Assembly: GCA_050951095.1 (NCBI GenBank)
Contig: JBMNIQ010000005.1
Span: 1 to 64,000 of the forward strand
From: UMGS1519 sp050951095
GTDB taxonomy: Bacteria > Actinomycetota > Coriobacteriia > Coriobacteriales > Eggerthellaceae
DNA length: 64,000 nt
Direction: 5' to 3'
Position 1 is the stretch's first letter, and every line of letters starts with the position of its first letter. The notes under the pieces were generated by a model, which saw only the letters and a program-made list of their open reading frames with translations, searched no databases and was not told the DNA's origin. Of this stretch, positions 50,496 to 59,992 are shown in pieces. A program made the translations under genes and the position numbers.

Positions 50496-50531
50496 AAGGC
50501 GGCAGGGCATCCGATGGCACCCTGCCGCCTT
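50496..50531. terminator. Bidirectional terminator between convergent genes
   Basis: AAGGCGGCAGGG (50496-50507) pairs perfectly with CCCTGCCGCCTT (50520-50531), followed on the plus strand by TGTTGCGTTT. It serves the nucleoid-associated gene and possibly the DHHW gene. Confidence 0.85.
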
Positions 50532-50568
50532 GTTGCGTTTCTCGTTGCCGCGTTGTCGACCCGGCGGT

Positions 50569-52686
50569 CTAGCTGCCGTCCGAAGCCGCGCTCTCGGATC
50601 CGTCCGAATCGTCGGACGAGCTGCTGTCCGTCTCGCTGCTGGTGGGCGTCAGCAGGCTCTGGATCTTGCCCGCTACTTCCGTGCTGCCGATGATCTGGAT
50701 GTTGTTGATGACGATCAGGTCGTTGACGTTGTGCTCCTTGCAGAAGTCCGCCACGTTCTGCGTGGTGTAGCGGAAATCCGCAATGTACACGGTCTGGTAG
50801 TGGTCTACAAGCCACGGCACGAACGAGTTGCCGTACGACTCCTTCAGCACCAGGCAGCTTGAGCCGTCGTCGATCTTCGGGTTGTGGATCTCCGCCCACG
50901 GCTGGTCGCCGCCGATGAAGCAGCTGTACTTCGAGTTCGCCGCCCAATCCTTCACGTCCTTGCGGATAACGTTCCATTTCACGGTGTTGCCGCTGGAATC
51001 CGTGTATGTCATCTTGTTCGTGTCGTTCGGAATCCAAGCCTGGACGGTATCGGGGTTCGCCTTCATGGCCGGCGTGTTCAGTTTCGAGTAGTACGAGCCC
51101 AGGAAGCCGCTGAAGTCCACTTCCTTGAACGTGCCGATATCGTGCGAGTCCATGCCCTTCGCCTCGCAGAACTTCTGGTACACGTAATACGCCGCAAGCG
51201 ACGTCCAGTGGTGGTCCGTGCGGAAGTACAGGTACTCGTCCTTATGCTGCTTCAGCGTGTCCAGCGTGTCGATGGTCTTCACGTCGTCCTTGTACAGGCT
51301 GTAATAGTAGTTGATGGCCTGACCCTGGTCGGAGCCGCCCATGGCCTTCAGCTCGTCGTCGGACAGCAGCACGGCGGAGTTGTTCGGCACCAGGATGGAG
51401 TAGACCTGCGTCGTGCCGTCCAGCGCGTCGTGCGCCGTGTTGATGGCGTCGGCGTACGTGGTGGCCGCATCCTTCGTGAAGCCGTAACCGGCATAGGCGG
51501 CGCCGTCCTTGACGTACAGGCCCTCCGTCACCTGGCCTTCGACGGCGTTCTCCAGATCGGATGCGTTGTAGTCCTTCGGAAGCTTCGCGGGCGTCTTCGC
51601 AGAGTCGGACGAGGCGTCGGAGCTGGAGCTGCCGGAGTCCGGGATGGCGTCCGTATGCGTCACGCCGCCGTACATCTGCGTGTCCGTGTTGATGCCGTAC
51701 AGCGAGTTGAACGCCTGGTCCAGCGAGATGAGCTGGTCGCGGAACGGGTACGTGTCGGAGTACCAGGTGGAGATGCCCTTCGTCCACTCGCCGTTCAGGA
51801 ACGAATCCCAGGTGAACTGCGGGAACTGCGTCAGCGTGCGGTTCTCCGATGCGGAGACCGTCGGGCGCAGGAACAGCAGCAGGCCCAGCACCAGGCCGAT
51901 GCCCAGCACGACGGCGAATGCCTTCACGAGCCAGTCGTAGTATGGCGAACGGGCGCGCTCGGCAGCCTGTTCGGCAGGGGTCTCGCCGTTGCCCGTTGCG
52001 CTGTCGTACGGCTGGAACCGCCGGATGGCGCGCAGCACGGGGTTGCTGCTCTCGGCTGCCCTGCGCGCACGCGGCGCCGCGCCGGGCGTACGGGCGCTGC
52101 CGGCGGCCTGCCTGCGCCGCTGCGGCGCCGCGCCCTGCCCGGCCGGACGGCGGTGCGGGGCGGAAGATGCCGGTTGCGGCGCGTCGTGGCGGCCGGCGCC
52201 CGCTTCATGGCGCGCGGCGGCCCCATGCGCATCCGCTGCGGGGCGGGTGTGCCGGCCGGCAGCAGCGCCGGCGCCGGGCACGTTCGCTGCGGGGGCCTTG
52301 CCGGCTGCGCGGCGCTCCTGTTCGCCTTGCGCCCTGCGGGCAGCCCGTGAGGCCCGCTCGTTTTCGGGGATGCGGCGGTTCGGCCGGCTGCCCTGCGGTG
52401 CCGTGCGGCGGGCGGGCTGCTGTTCGGATGGATGCGCCGTGTGCGGACGGCTGCCGTGTGCGGAGCGTGCCTGCTCGCTGCGGGGGACGGTGCGTCCTGC
52501 GGCTGCGTCCTGTGCGGGGGAGTGCCCGGTGCGCGTGCGGTCGCTCACACTGGGACGGCGGCGCGGCTGCGGGGCGGGGCGGCGGCCGGTGCCTCCGCCA
52601 TGCGCCGTGCGCCCGCTGTCGGCGCGGCGCCGGTGCGGCTGCTTCGGCGTCTCGCCTTCGGAATGCCTCTTTCGATTGTCCGTCAT
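50569..52686 (-). CDS. DHHW-type extracellular protein with long basic N-terminus
   Basis: The protein has 705 residues. Residues 1-235 are disordered and rich in Arg, Pro, Ala, Gly and His, with a high positive charge. One membrane helix follows (about 263-285). The outside part (about 286-680) begins SENRTLTQFP and contains the FRTDHHWTSLAAYYVY segment of the DHHW/AlgX-like SGNH-hydrolase-related group. A Ser/Asp-rich tail ends it. With the MBOAT gene upstream in the same direction, the pair is the usual O-acetylation system for a surface polysaccharide. The basic domain could bind polyanions in the cytoplasm (inference). Its start at 52686 follows the MBOAT stop by 15 bases. Confidence 0.82.
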   Translation of the reverse strand: MTDNRKRHSEGETPKQPHRRRADSGRTAHGGGTGRRPAPQPRRRPSVSDRTRTGHSPAQDAAAGRTVPRSEQARSAHGSRPHTAHPSEQQPARRTAPQGSRPNRRIPENERASRAARRAQGEQERRAAGKAPAANVPGAGAAAGRHTRPAADAHGAAARHEAGAGRHDAPQPASSAPHRRPAGQGAAPQRRRQAAGSARTPGAAPRARRAAESSNPVLRAIRRFQPYDSATGNGETPAEQAAERARSPYYDWLVKAFAVVLGIGLVLGLLLFLRPTVSASENRTLTQFPQFTWDSFLNGEWTKGISTWYSDTYPFRDQLISLDQAFNSLYGINTDTQMYGGVTHTDAIPDSGSSSSDASSDSAKTPAKLPKDYNASDLENAVEGQVTEGLYVKDGAAYAGYGFTKDAATTYADAINTAHDALDGTTQVYSILVPNNSAVLLSDDELKAMGGSDQGQAINYYYSLYKDDVKTIDTLDTLKQHKDEYLYFRTDHHWTSLAAYYVYQKFCEAKGMDSHDIGTFKEVDFSGFLGSYYSKLNTPAMKANPDTVQAWIPNDTNKMTYTDSSGNTVKWNVIRKDVKDWAANSKYSCFIGGDQPWAEIHNPKIDDGSSCLVLKESYGNSFVPWLVDHYQTVYIADFRYTTQNVADFCKEHNVNDLIVINNIQIIGSTEVAGKIQSLLTPTSSETDSSSSDDSDGSESAASDGS

Positions 52687-52701
52687 CGTCGCTTCGCCTC
52701 C

Positions 52702-54123
52702 TTAGAACCTGAAATAGATGAACGGGTTGTAGCTGTCTCCCACCAGCGCCACGGTTGCCAGCAGCATGAGGAAGATGGGGGTGACGGCATCGATGACCAT
52801 GACTGCCTTGAATAGCGCAGTGCCCGGCTGCACGCCGTCCAGCACGCGCGTGCGCAGGCGGCTGCCGAAATCCGTGCTGGCTATCACGCAGAATATGATG
52901 AGGAACACGTTCTGCAGGAAGATGGTTTCGGTCTGCAGCGTGAGGATGCCGCCCGATCCGAACCCGAACATGCCGGCGACGACCGTGGCCAGCTCGCCGG
53001 AATCCGGGAAGCGGAACAGCACCCAGCCGAAATAGACCACCAGCAGCGTGTAGATGTGGCCCAGCCAGCGCGGCATGCGGTCCTTGATAACGAAGCGCTC
53101 CAATATCAGGAACGCGAAGTAGAACAGGCCCCAGAAGATGAAGTTCCAGCTTGCGCCGTGCCAGAAGCCCGTCAGGCTCCAGACAATCAGGTAGTTGCGC
53201 ACGATGATCTTGTCGGGGCAGCGGCTGCCGCCCAGGGGAATGTACACGTAATCGCGGAACCACGTGGACAGCGAGATGTGCCAGCGCCGCCAGAAGTTCT
53301 GCACGGAATGCGCCATGTACGGATGCTCGAAGTTCTCCAGGTAATGGAAGCCCACCATGCGGCCCATGCCGATGGCCATGTCGGAATACGCGGAGAAGTC
53401 GAAGTAGATCTGGAACATGTAGAACAGCATGGCCAGCCACAGGGTGGCGGCGGGCTGGCTTGCCAGCACGTCCACGCCGCCGTTCAGCAGCGAGTCCGCC
53501 ACGGAGGCGCAGCTGTTCGCCAAGACGGCCTTCTTCGCCAGACCGATGGAGAAGCGCCGGATGCCCGCGTAGACGTCGGCGCGCGTCACGTGCCGCTCGT
53601 CGATCTCGCCGGCGATGGTCTCGTAGCGGACGATGGGGCCGGCGATGCACTGGTGGAACAGGCTGGAGTACAGCAGCAGCTTCCAGAACCTCGGCTGCGG
53701 GGCCACGTCGCCGCGGTAGACGTCCACGACGTAGCTGATCAGCTGGAACGTGTAGAATGAGATGCCGATGGGCAGCAGGAACTGGGGAATGACCTCGGGG
53801 ACGCCGAACAGCGCCTTCCAGTTGCCCAGGATGAAGCCCGTGTACTTGAACACGCCCAGCAGGCCCAGCAGGATGACGAGCGGCAGCACCATGTACCGCT
53901 TCTTCTGCTGCGGCGTCTGCGCGCGGTCCACCAGCAGGGCGAACAGCCAGCAGACGAACGTGTCGCCGATGAGCAGCAGCAGGAACTCCGGCCCGCCCCA
54001 TGCGTAGAACACCAGCGAGAAGCCCAACAGCACGTGGTTGCGGTACTTCGCGTCCACGAGCCAGTAGACCAGCAGGTTCAACGCCAGGAATAAGAATATG
54101 AACAGAAGGCTGGAAAAGACCAT
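52702..54123 (-). CDS. MBOAT-family O-acyltransferase (AlgI-like)
   Basis: The protein has 473 residues with about ten to twelve membrane segments. The MBOAT core is visible as FQNFWRRWHISLSTWFRDYVYIPLGG (here SVQNFWRRWH...) and the active-site His in LTGFWHGASWNFIFWG. MBOAT/AlgI proteins transfer acyl groups across the membrane to extracellular glycans. Coupled to the DHHW gene downstream, it is likely to acetylate a cell-wall or capsular polymer. A promoter is visible at 54276-54304. The nature of the glycan is unknown. Confidence 0.9.
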   Translation of the reverse strand: MVFSSLLFIFLFLALNLLVYWLVDAKYRNHVLLGFSLVFYAWGGPEFLLLLIGDTFVCWLFALLVDRAQTPQQKKRYMVLPLVILLGLLGVFKYTGFILGNWKALFGVPEVIPQFLLPIGISFYTFQLISYVVDVYRGDVAPQPRFWKLLLYSSLFHQCIAGPIVRYETIAGEIDERHVTRADVYAGIRRFSIGLAKKAVLANSCASVADSLLNGGVDVLASQPAATLWLAMLFYMFQIYFDFSAYSDMAIGMGRMVGFHYLENFEHPYMAHSVQNFWRRWHISLSTWFRDYVYIPLGGSRCPDKIIVRNYLIVWSLTGFWHGASWNFIFWGLFYFAFLILERFVIKDRMPRWLGHIYTLLVVYFGWVLFRFPDSGELATVVAGMFGFGSGGILTLQTETIFLQNVFLIIFCVIASTDFGSRLRTRVLDGVQPGTALFKAVMVIDAVTPIFLMLLATVALVGDSYNPFIYFRF

Positions 54124-54275
54124 AGCTACCCCTGCGTCCGGTTGACACTCCGATTCATGAGGATGGCCGCAGCGAGAGAAGCCTGCAGCGCGTGAAAAAT
54201 AGAATTACATCAGCCGGCATGCCGCATGGGGGCGCACGTCTCCCGTATTCCCGTTTCTCCCACAATCCTGGAATG

Positions 54276-54304
54276 TTTGTACGAGTTGCCAAATCCTTTG
54301 TCAA
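54276..54304 (-). promoter_or_regulatory. Sigma-70-type promoter for the MBOAT-DHHW operon
   Basis: On the minus strand TTGACA (54299-54304) and TACAAA (54276-54281) are separated by 17 bases. It lies about 150 bases upstream of the MBOAT start, so the leader is long. The remaining bases between 54124 and 54381 hold nothing else I could support. Confidence 0.6.
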
Positions 54305-54381
54305 TGTAGGACGTGTGAAGAATTCGGCATCGGGTACGTAGCGGCCGCCGAATGCCGGCAGGCACTCTGAACAGGGATAAG

Positions 54382-56187
54382 TCACTTACCTCGGTCAAAT
54401 GACAGCAGTCTGCGGTAACGGTCGCTGGTGCGCGCCAGCTTTTGCGGGCTGCCGTCCAGCACGATGCGGCCGTCCTCCAGGAACACGACGCGATCGAATG
54501 CCTCGATGCCCTGCAGGTGGTGCGTGATCATGATGAGCGTCTTGTTGGCGAAGGCCTCCATCAGCGTATCCATGAGCGCCTGCTCCGTGATCGGGTCGAG
54601 GCCCACGGTGGGCTCGTCCAACAGCACGGCGGGGGTATCGGCCAGCAGCACGCGTGCAAGCGCGATGCGGTGGCGCTCGCCGCCGGAGAAGCGCGTGCCC
54701 GCCTCGTCCACGAGCGTGTCGAGGCCGTGCGGCAGGCGCGCCAGCAGGCCCTTCAGCCCCACGTCCCGCAATGCCGCCTGCAGCTGCTCGTCCGTCGCGC
54801 CCGGGCGGGCGATCAGCAGGTTGTCGCGCAGCGTGCGGTTGAACAGGTACGGCTGCTGCTGCACGAAGCCCAGGTAGCGCGCGGCCGTTTCGCCCAAGTC
54901 GGACGGATGCCGGCCGCCCACGGTCACGGTGCCCTCGTCGGGCGCATCGCCGCCGCGCAGCAGCATCGCAAGCGTGCTTTTGCCGGATCCGCTCCTGCCC
55001 AGCACGGCCACATGCTGGCCGGCGGGTATGTCCAGCTCCACGCCGTCCAGCACGCGGTGCGTGCCGGTAGGGTACGCATAGGCTACCCGGTGCACGTGCA
55101 CGGGCACGGCTGCGGGGAGGGCGGACGCGGTGCCGAAGGAGCCCTCGGCACCGGTCGAACCGGAGTCTGCAGGTGCTCCTTCGTCATTGCCTTCCGCCTC
55201 CACGGCATCCGTGTCGCCGTCTTCGGGCAGCGCGTTCAGCCGCACGATGGAGGCGCGGTGCCCGTTCGCCTCCGCCGCGGCAAAGGACAGGGGCGCGAAC
55301 GCATCGATGAGCGGGAAGTAGCCCAGCGCGAACGCCGCGATCCAGTCGGCCGCGCCGCCGGGCTGCCCGCCGAACGTGCCGCCGGCCCACAGCAGCGTCA
55401 GGCAGGCGCCGGCGGCGAACACGGCGGAGGCGACGAGGTCGTTCCAGCGCGCGTAGCGATCCAGCGCGCTGCGCTGTTCGCGCACGTGTGCCGCCTGGCT
55501 TGCGGCGCGTTCGGCATATTCCGCCCCGCGCCCGGAGAACACCCAGTCGTCAGCGCCCAGCACGTTGTCCGTCAGCGTGCGGTACAACCGGTCCGTGCCC
55601 GCCTTCCGCCGTTCCATGCGCGCGCGGTTCGCCAGCAGCGACACGAGCGGCATCAGGAACACGGTCACGCCCAGAACCAGCAGCATGACCAGTGCGAACC
55701 GCATATCGAAGCAACCCAGCGCCACGATGACGGCAGCGTACAGCAGCCAGGCGATGACGGCGGGGAACACGGTGCGCAGGTACAGGTTCTGCAAGTGCCC
55801 GATGTCGTCCGCCACCAGCCCCAGGAAATCGCCCATGCTGCGGCTGCGGCCGTTCGCCTCCACTATGCGGTACAGGCGCACGCGCAGGCTGGATGTCATG
55901 CGGAACACCCAGTCGTGGCTGTACAGGCGCTCCAGGTAGCGGGCGACGGGCTTGCCCAGGCCGAACACCTGCACGAACACGATGGGGTAGTACACGGCGA
56001 TGAGCCCCACCTCGGGGCATTCGGCCGTGCCGCTGATCAGGTAGCCCGATGTGAACATGAGCAGGGCGGAGCAGGCGAACGTGGCAAGGCCCAGCACCAG
56101 CGCCAGCGCCAGGGGCTTGCGGTATTTCGCGAAATACGGGCGTACCCAACGGTCCCGCGTGCGCGTCCGGGCGGTCTCAGACGTCAT
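54382..56187 (-). CDS. cydC: ABC transporter CydC, cytochrome bd assembly
   Basis: The protein has 601 residues. Six membrane segments in the N-terminal half include LLMFTSGYLIS and the FVQVFGLGKPVARYLERLYSHD segment typical of CydC. The nucleotide-binding domain has Walker A LGRSGSGKST, signature FSGGERHR and Walker B VLLDEPTVGLD. It pairs with CydD to export thiols (cysteine/glutathione) needed for cytochrome bd. A low-complexity linker (about 310-355) joins the two domains. The start overlaps the end of cydD by 11 bases. Confidence 0.9.
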   Translation of the reverse strand: MTSETARTRTRDRWVRPYFAKYRKPLALALVLGLATFACSALLMFTSGYLISGTAECPEVGLIAVYYPIVFVQVFGLGKPVARYLERLYSHDWVFRMTSSLRVRLYRIVEANGRSRSMGDFLGLVADDIGHLQNLYLRTVFPAVIAWLLYAAVIVALGCFDMRFALVMLLVLGVTVFLMPLVSLLANRARMERRKAGTDRLYRTLTDNVLGADDWVFSGRGAEYAERAASQAAHVREQRSALDRYARWNDLVASAVFAAGACLTLLWAGGTFGGQPGGAADWIAAFALGYFPLIDAFAPLSFAAAEANGHRASIVRLNALPEDGDTDAVEAEGNDEGAPADSGSTGAEGSFGTASALPAAVPVHVHRVAYAYPTGTHRVLDGVELDIPAGQHVAVLGRSGSGKSTLAMLLRGGDAPDEGTVTVGGRHPSDLGETAARYLGFVQQQPYLFNRTLRDNLLIARPGATDEQLQAALRDVGLKGLLARLPHGLDTLVDEAGTRFSGGERHRIALARVLLADTPAVLLDEPTVGLDPITEQALMDTLMEAFANKTLIMITHHLQGIEAFDRVVFLEDGRIVLDGSPQKLARTSDRYRRLLSFDRGK

Positions 56188-58147
56188 GGGAACGGCCTCC
56201 CTCCGGATTCATGCGGGCGATGAGCTGCGCCAGCGCGCCGTCTGCCTCCCGCAGCTGCGCGGGCGTGCCCTGCTCGGCGATGCGGCCGTCCTCCATCACC
56301 ACGATGCGGTCCATCTGCGCCAGCCAATGCAGGCGGTGCGTGGCGAACAGCACCAGGCGGTTCTGCATCAGCGGCAGCATGCGCTGCTTCAGCTCGTATT
56401 CCGTCTCGATGTCCAGGTGCGCCGTGGGCTCGTCGAAGATCAGCACGCGGCGCGTGGGGTCCAGCAGCGCCCGCGCCAGCGCGATGCGCTGGGCCTGCCC
56501 GCCGGAAAGGCCGCGCCCGCCATCGCCGATGACCGTGTCCAGGCCCTGCGGCAGCTGGTCGATCAGCGGCTGCAAGCCCACGGCGTCCACCGCGCGCTGC
56601 ATGGCTACCTCGTCTGCCGCCGGCGTGTAGAAGCGCAGGTTCGCCCGCAGCGTGTCATGGAACAGGTACGGGTCTTGGGGAATATAGAGCACCTGATGCT
56701 GCCAGTCCGCCCGCTGCAGGCTGGCCGTCTCCGTGCCGTTCACGTGCAGCGTTCCGCTGGCGGGAATGTTGAAGCCGCCCAGCAGGCCGGCGAGCGTGGA
56801 CTTGCCGGATCCGCTGATGCCCACGATGCCGATCTTCTCGAAACCGTGCACGGAAAGCGACACGTCCGTGAGCGCATTGCGGTCTGCGCCGGCGTAGGCG
56901 AAGGACACGTTCTCCAGCGAGAGGTGCGATGTAGACGTCCACGGGGAGATGGTGCCGTCCGGTGCGCTTACGGTTGTGCGGCTTGCTGCGGACGCAGCTG
57001 TGCGCGCCGGCGAAGGTGCAGGCTGTGCGGGCTCGGGCTGTGCGGATGCGGGCTCGGGCGGCACAGGCGCGGGTGCGGGTTGCGCAGGTGCGTCCGTTGC
57101 CCGGTTGGCTTGCATGCGTTCGCCTTGAGGCTTTCGAGGCGCCGTAACGGCGTCCGTCTCTTTTCCTTCGCCCGTTCCCACAGGCGCGGCATCCGTCCGC
57201 TGTTGGGACTCCCGGATGAGCTGCTGCAGGTGGGCGAGGGCGTTCTTGCCGTCCAGCGAGGCATGGAAGTCGGAGGCGAAGTCGCGGATGGGGCGGAAGT
57301 ACTCGGGCGCCAGCACCAGCACGGCCAGCGCCGGCAGCAGCGTCATGGAGCCGTCCATCAGGCGCAGGCCCAGCATGACGGCCACGGCGCCCACGCCCAC
57401 GGTGGCGATCAGGTCCAGCACGCCGCCGGAGAGCGTGGCCACGCGCAGCGTCTCCACCGTGGTTGTGCGGAAGCGCTCGCTGACTTGGAAGATCTGCGTT
57501 GCGTGCTTCTTCGCGGCGCCGAACGCGCGCAGCGTGTCCAGCCCGCGCAGCGTGTCGATGAAGTGGTTCGACATGGCCTGGTACGACGCGAACTGCCGCT
57601 CGGCGCGGCGCTTCGCGGCATTTCCCAGCAGCACCATGTAGAACACGATGACGGGGTACAGCACCAGCAGGATGATCCCCGACACGATATCCTGCGTGAA
57701 CACGGCGATCAGCAGCAGGGCGGGGACCGTCGCCAGATGGGCCATCTTCGGCAGCATGGCCTTCAGGTAGTCGCGCACCTGGTCGGCGCCCTCGAGCGCC
57801 GCAGAGGCCACGCTCGCCGTGCCGTGGTCGCGAACCACCTGGGCATGCGTGGCGAACACTCCCTCCAACAGCTGGCCGCGCAGGGCGTCGGCCTGCGCGT
57901 CCGCATACGACCCCATGAAGCGGTCCTCCAGGAACAGGAGCAGCTGGCCGGCGACGAAGCAGCAGAAGAACAGCGCGACGGCCGGGTACTGCGCCTCCAG
58001 CGAGCCGCCGTTCCACAGCGCCGTGATGGCGAACGCCAGGGCACCCGCCTGGCCGATGATCAGGCCGGCGCGCCCGATTGACAGCAACAGCAGCACCGCA
58101 AGCATGCGGCGGATGCCGGGCAATGCGAAAAGCGCTTTGTCTATCAT
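56177..58147 (-). CDS. cydD: ABC transporter CydD, cytochrome bd assembly
   Basis: The protein has 656 residues. An N-terminal six-helix domain is followed by a nucleotide-binding domain with Walker A GISGSGKST, signature LSGGQAQR and Walker B VLIFDEPTAHLD. The CydD-like LATVPALLLIAVFTQDIVSG region is present. A Pro/Ala/Glu-rich insert of about 100 residues (about 315-410) separates the domains. The ATG at 58147 is chosen because GGAG lies six bases upstream; an ATG six bases earlier overlaps the site. No cydAB is nearby. The 376 bases upstream hold degenerate repeats. Confidence 0.9.
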   Translation of the reverse strand: MIDKALFALPGIRRMLAVLLLLSIGRAGLIIGQAGALAFAITALWNGGSLEAQYPAVALFFCCFVAGQLLLFLEDRFMGSYADAQADALRGQLLEGVFATHAQVVRDHGTASVASAALEGADQVRDYLKAMLPKMAHLATVPALLLIAVFTQDIVSGIILLVLYPVIVFYMVLLGNAAKRRAERQFASYQAMSNHFIDTLRGLDTLRAFGAAKKHATQIFQVSERFRTTTVETLRVATLSGGVLDLIATVGVGAVAVMLGLRLMDGSMTLLPALAVLVLAPEYFRPIRDFASDFHASLDGKNALAHLQQLIRESQQRTDAAPVGTGEGKETDAVTAPRKPQGERMQANRATDAPAQPAPAPVPPEPASAQPEPAQPAPSPARTAASAASRTTVSAPDGTISPWTSTSHLSLENVSFAYAGADRNALTDVSLSVHGFEKIGIVGISGSGKSTLAGLLGGFNIPASGTLHVNGTETASLQRADWQHQVLYIPQDPYLFHDTLRANLRFYTPAADEVAMQRAVDAVGLQPLIDQLPQGLDTVIGDGGRGLSGGQAQRIALARALLDPTRRVLIFDEPTAHLDIETEYELKQRMLPLMQNRLVLFATHRLHWLAQMDRIVVMEDGRIAEQGTPAQLREADGALAQLIARMNPEGGRSHDV

Positions 58148-58260
58148 GCCCATCTCCGTTCTGCGTCGCGTTGCTGCGAATGCCGCATACCGTTTTCTTT
58201 CCGTTGATTCTATCTTAAATGTAAGTGCAGCAGTAGCAATTTCGGGGAATTCGAGACGCG

Positions 58261-58395
58261 GGGCGAAATACCCGGCGGGTCGGTGCTCTGCTTGCGGGCA
58301 TGGGGCGAAGGCCGCAGCACAGGGCGAAGAGCGCGAGCGCGGGGCGAAGACTGTTGCCGGAATGCATGCCGCGCGCATGCTGCGCACGGGGCGAA
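58261..58395. repeat. Five direct repeats of GGGCGAA upstream of cydD
   Basis: Copies of GGGCGAA, mostly embedded in CxxGGGGCGAAG, start at 58261, 58303, 58322, 58342 and 58389. The middle three are spaced by 19 and 20 bases, close to two helical turns. They lie 114-248 bases upstream of cydD. The rest of 58148-58523 has no gene I could support. They could be regulator sites or remnant coding DNA. Confidence 0.4.
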
Positions 58396-58445
58396 GGTGC
58401 GTGCCGCGCTCCGGTCGAAAGCCCGATGCCGGCCCGAAACAGGAA

Positions 58446-58475
58446 GATGCCCCCGTCCCGAAGGGCGAGGGCATC
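58446..58475 (-). terminator. Hairpin downstream of gltD
   Basis: GATGCCC (58446-58452) and GGGCATC (58469-58475) can pair, with an inner CCC/GGG stem. It lies about 50 bases after the gltD stop on the minus strand, followed by TTCCTGTTTC. Confidence 0.55.
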
Positions 58476-58523
58476 GAACAGTCCGAATGACGGGCGCCGG
58501 TGCGGCAGCTGCGGAAGCCGCGC

Positions 58524-59990
58524 TTAGCGGCCGAGCTCGGCGGCCACCTCGGCCGCGCAGCCCAGCGCGTCGGCGATGGCGTTCACGACCAGCGTGGAGC
58601 CGGTGCGCGCGTCGCCTGCCACGAAGACCGGCGTGCCGGCATCGCCGGCATCCGTCAGCGCGCGGTGCGTGCCCTCGATGGTCAGCGGCAGCTGCTTGCC
58701 CTTTGCCGGCAGGTGGATGCCGAACGCATCGATCACGGAGCGCTCGGGACCCAGGAAGCCCTTCGCGATGAGGATGAGCTGGGCGGGAAGCGTGCGCTCC
58801 GTGCCCTCCACGTTGTGGCGGCCCCCTTCGTACGAAAGGTCTTGGATGACCAGGCCGGATGCCTTGCCGTCCTGGGTCTCCACGGCAATGGAGTCAACGG
58901 ACCAGATGCGGGGATCGGCTCCCTGCAGGTCGTCGGCCTCCTGCTGGCCGTAGTCCACGGACAGCTTCTTCGGCCATTCCGGCCAGACGGCGAACGTGTC
59001 CACGGTTGCGGGCGGCTCCTGCGCGCGGATGATCTGGCGCACGTTCTTCGCGCCCTGGCGCAGCGCGGTGGCCACGCAGTCCGTGCCGGTGTCGCCGCCG
59101 CCGATGACCATGACTTCCTTGCCCTTCGCCGTCACGGCGGGTTCCGTGCCGTCCAGCAGCGCCTTCGTGGCGTCCGTCAGGTAGTCCACGGCCATGACCA
59201 CGCCGTCGGCGTCCATGCCCGGCGCCTTCACGCGGCGGGCATCCGTGGCGCCCGCGGCAACGACCACGGCGTCGAAATCGTTCTTCAGCGCCTGCGCCTG
59301 CTTCGGATCGGCGGCGTCCACGCCGCAGCGGATCTCGATGCCGCTGGCGGCCATCAGGTCCAAGCGGCGCTGCACCACATCCTTGGGCAGCTTCATGTTC
59401 GGGATGCCGTACATCAGCAGTCCGCCGGCGCGGTCCTGGCGCTCGATCACGGTCACGCGCAGGCCGCGGCGGGTGAGCTCCCATGCGGCGGCCAGGCCCG
59501 CGGGGCCGGACCCGATCACGGCCACGCGCGGCGCGTCATCGGGCGCGGCGGGCAGCGGCTGCGGATCGTGGGCCCAGGCGTAATCGGAGATGGAGCGCTC
59601 GTCATCGCGGATCGTGACGGGCTCGTCGTGCAGGCCCAGGTTGCAGGCGGCCTCGCACGGGGCGGGGCACACGCGGCCGGTGAACTCCGGCAGCGGGTTC
59701 GTCAGCGCCAGGCGCTGGACGGCGTCGTCCCAGCGGCCGTGCCACACCAGGTCGTTCGTCTCGGGAATCAGATTGTGCAGCGGGCAGCCGGAGACGTGCG
59801 AGGCGCCCCCGAACTTCACGCCGGTCTGGCAGAATGCCACGCCGCAGTACATGCAGCGGCTTGCCTGCACGCGCTGCATGCCCGGGTCCAGCGGCTGCGC
59901 GATCTCATCGAAATCGGCAACGGCCTGGGCCGTGGGGCGCATGCCGTGCTCTTTGCGGCCATGAGAGAGAAAAGCTCCCGGTCTACCCAT
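58524..59990 (-). CDS. gltD: Glutamate synthase small subunit
   Basis: The protein has 488 residues. The N-terminal cluster-binding cysteines (CMYCGVAFC, VSGCPLHN, CPAPCEAAC) and the two dinucleotide-binding folds (VIGSGPAGLAAA and VIGGGDTGTDC) are in the GltD arrangement. It feeds NADPH electrons through FAD and [4Fe-4S] clusters to GltB. Its start lies two bases after the gltB stop (TAACAATG). The extreme N-terminus MGRPGAFLSHGRKEHG is as expected. Confidence 0.95.
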   Translation of the reverse strand: MGRPGAFLSHGRKEHGMRPTAQAVADFDEIAQPLDPGMQRVQASRCMYCGVAFCQTGVKFGGASHVSGCPLHNLIPETNDLVWHGRWDDAVQRLALTNPLPEFTGRVCPAPCEAACNLGLHDEPVTIRDDERSISDYAWAHDPQPLPAAPDDAPRVAVIGSGPAGLAAAWELTRRGLRVTVIERQDRAGGLLMYGIPNMKLPKDVVQRRLDLMAASGIEIRCGVDAADPKQAQALKNDFDAVVVAAGATDARRVKAPGMDADGVVMAVDYLTDATKALLDGTEPAVTAKGKEVMVIGGGDTGTDCVATALRQGAKNVRQIIRAQEPPATVDTFAVWPEWPKKLSVDYGQQEADDLQGADPRIWSVDSIAVETQDGKASGLVIQDLSYEGGRHNVEGTERTLPAQLILIAKGFLGPERSVIDAFGIHLPAKGKQLPLTIEGTHRALTDAGDAGTPVFVAGDARTGSTLVVNAIADALGCAAEVAAELGR

Positions 59991-59992
59991 TG

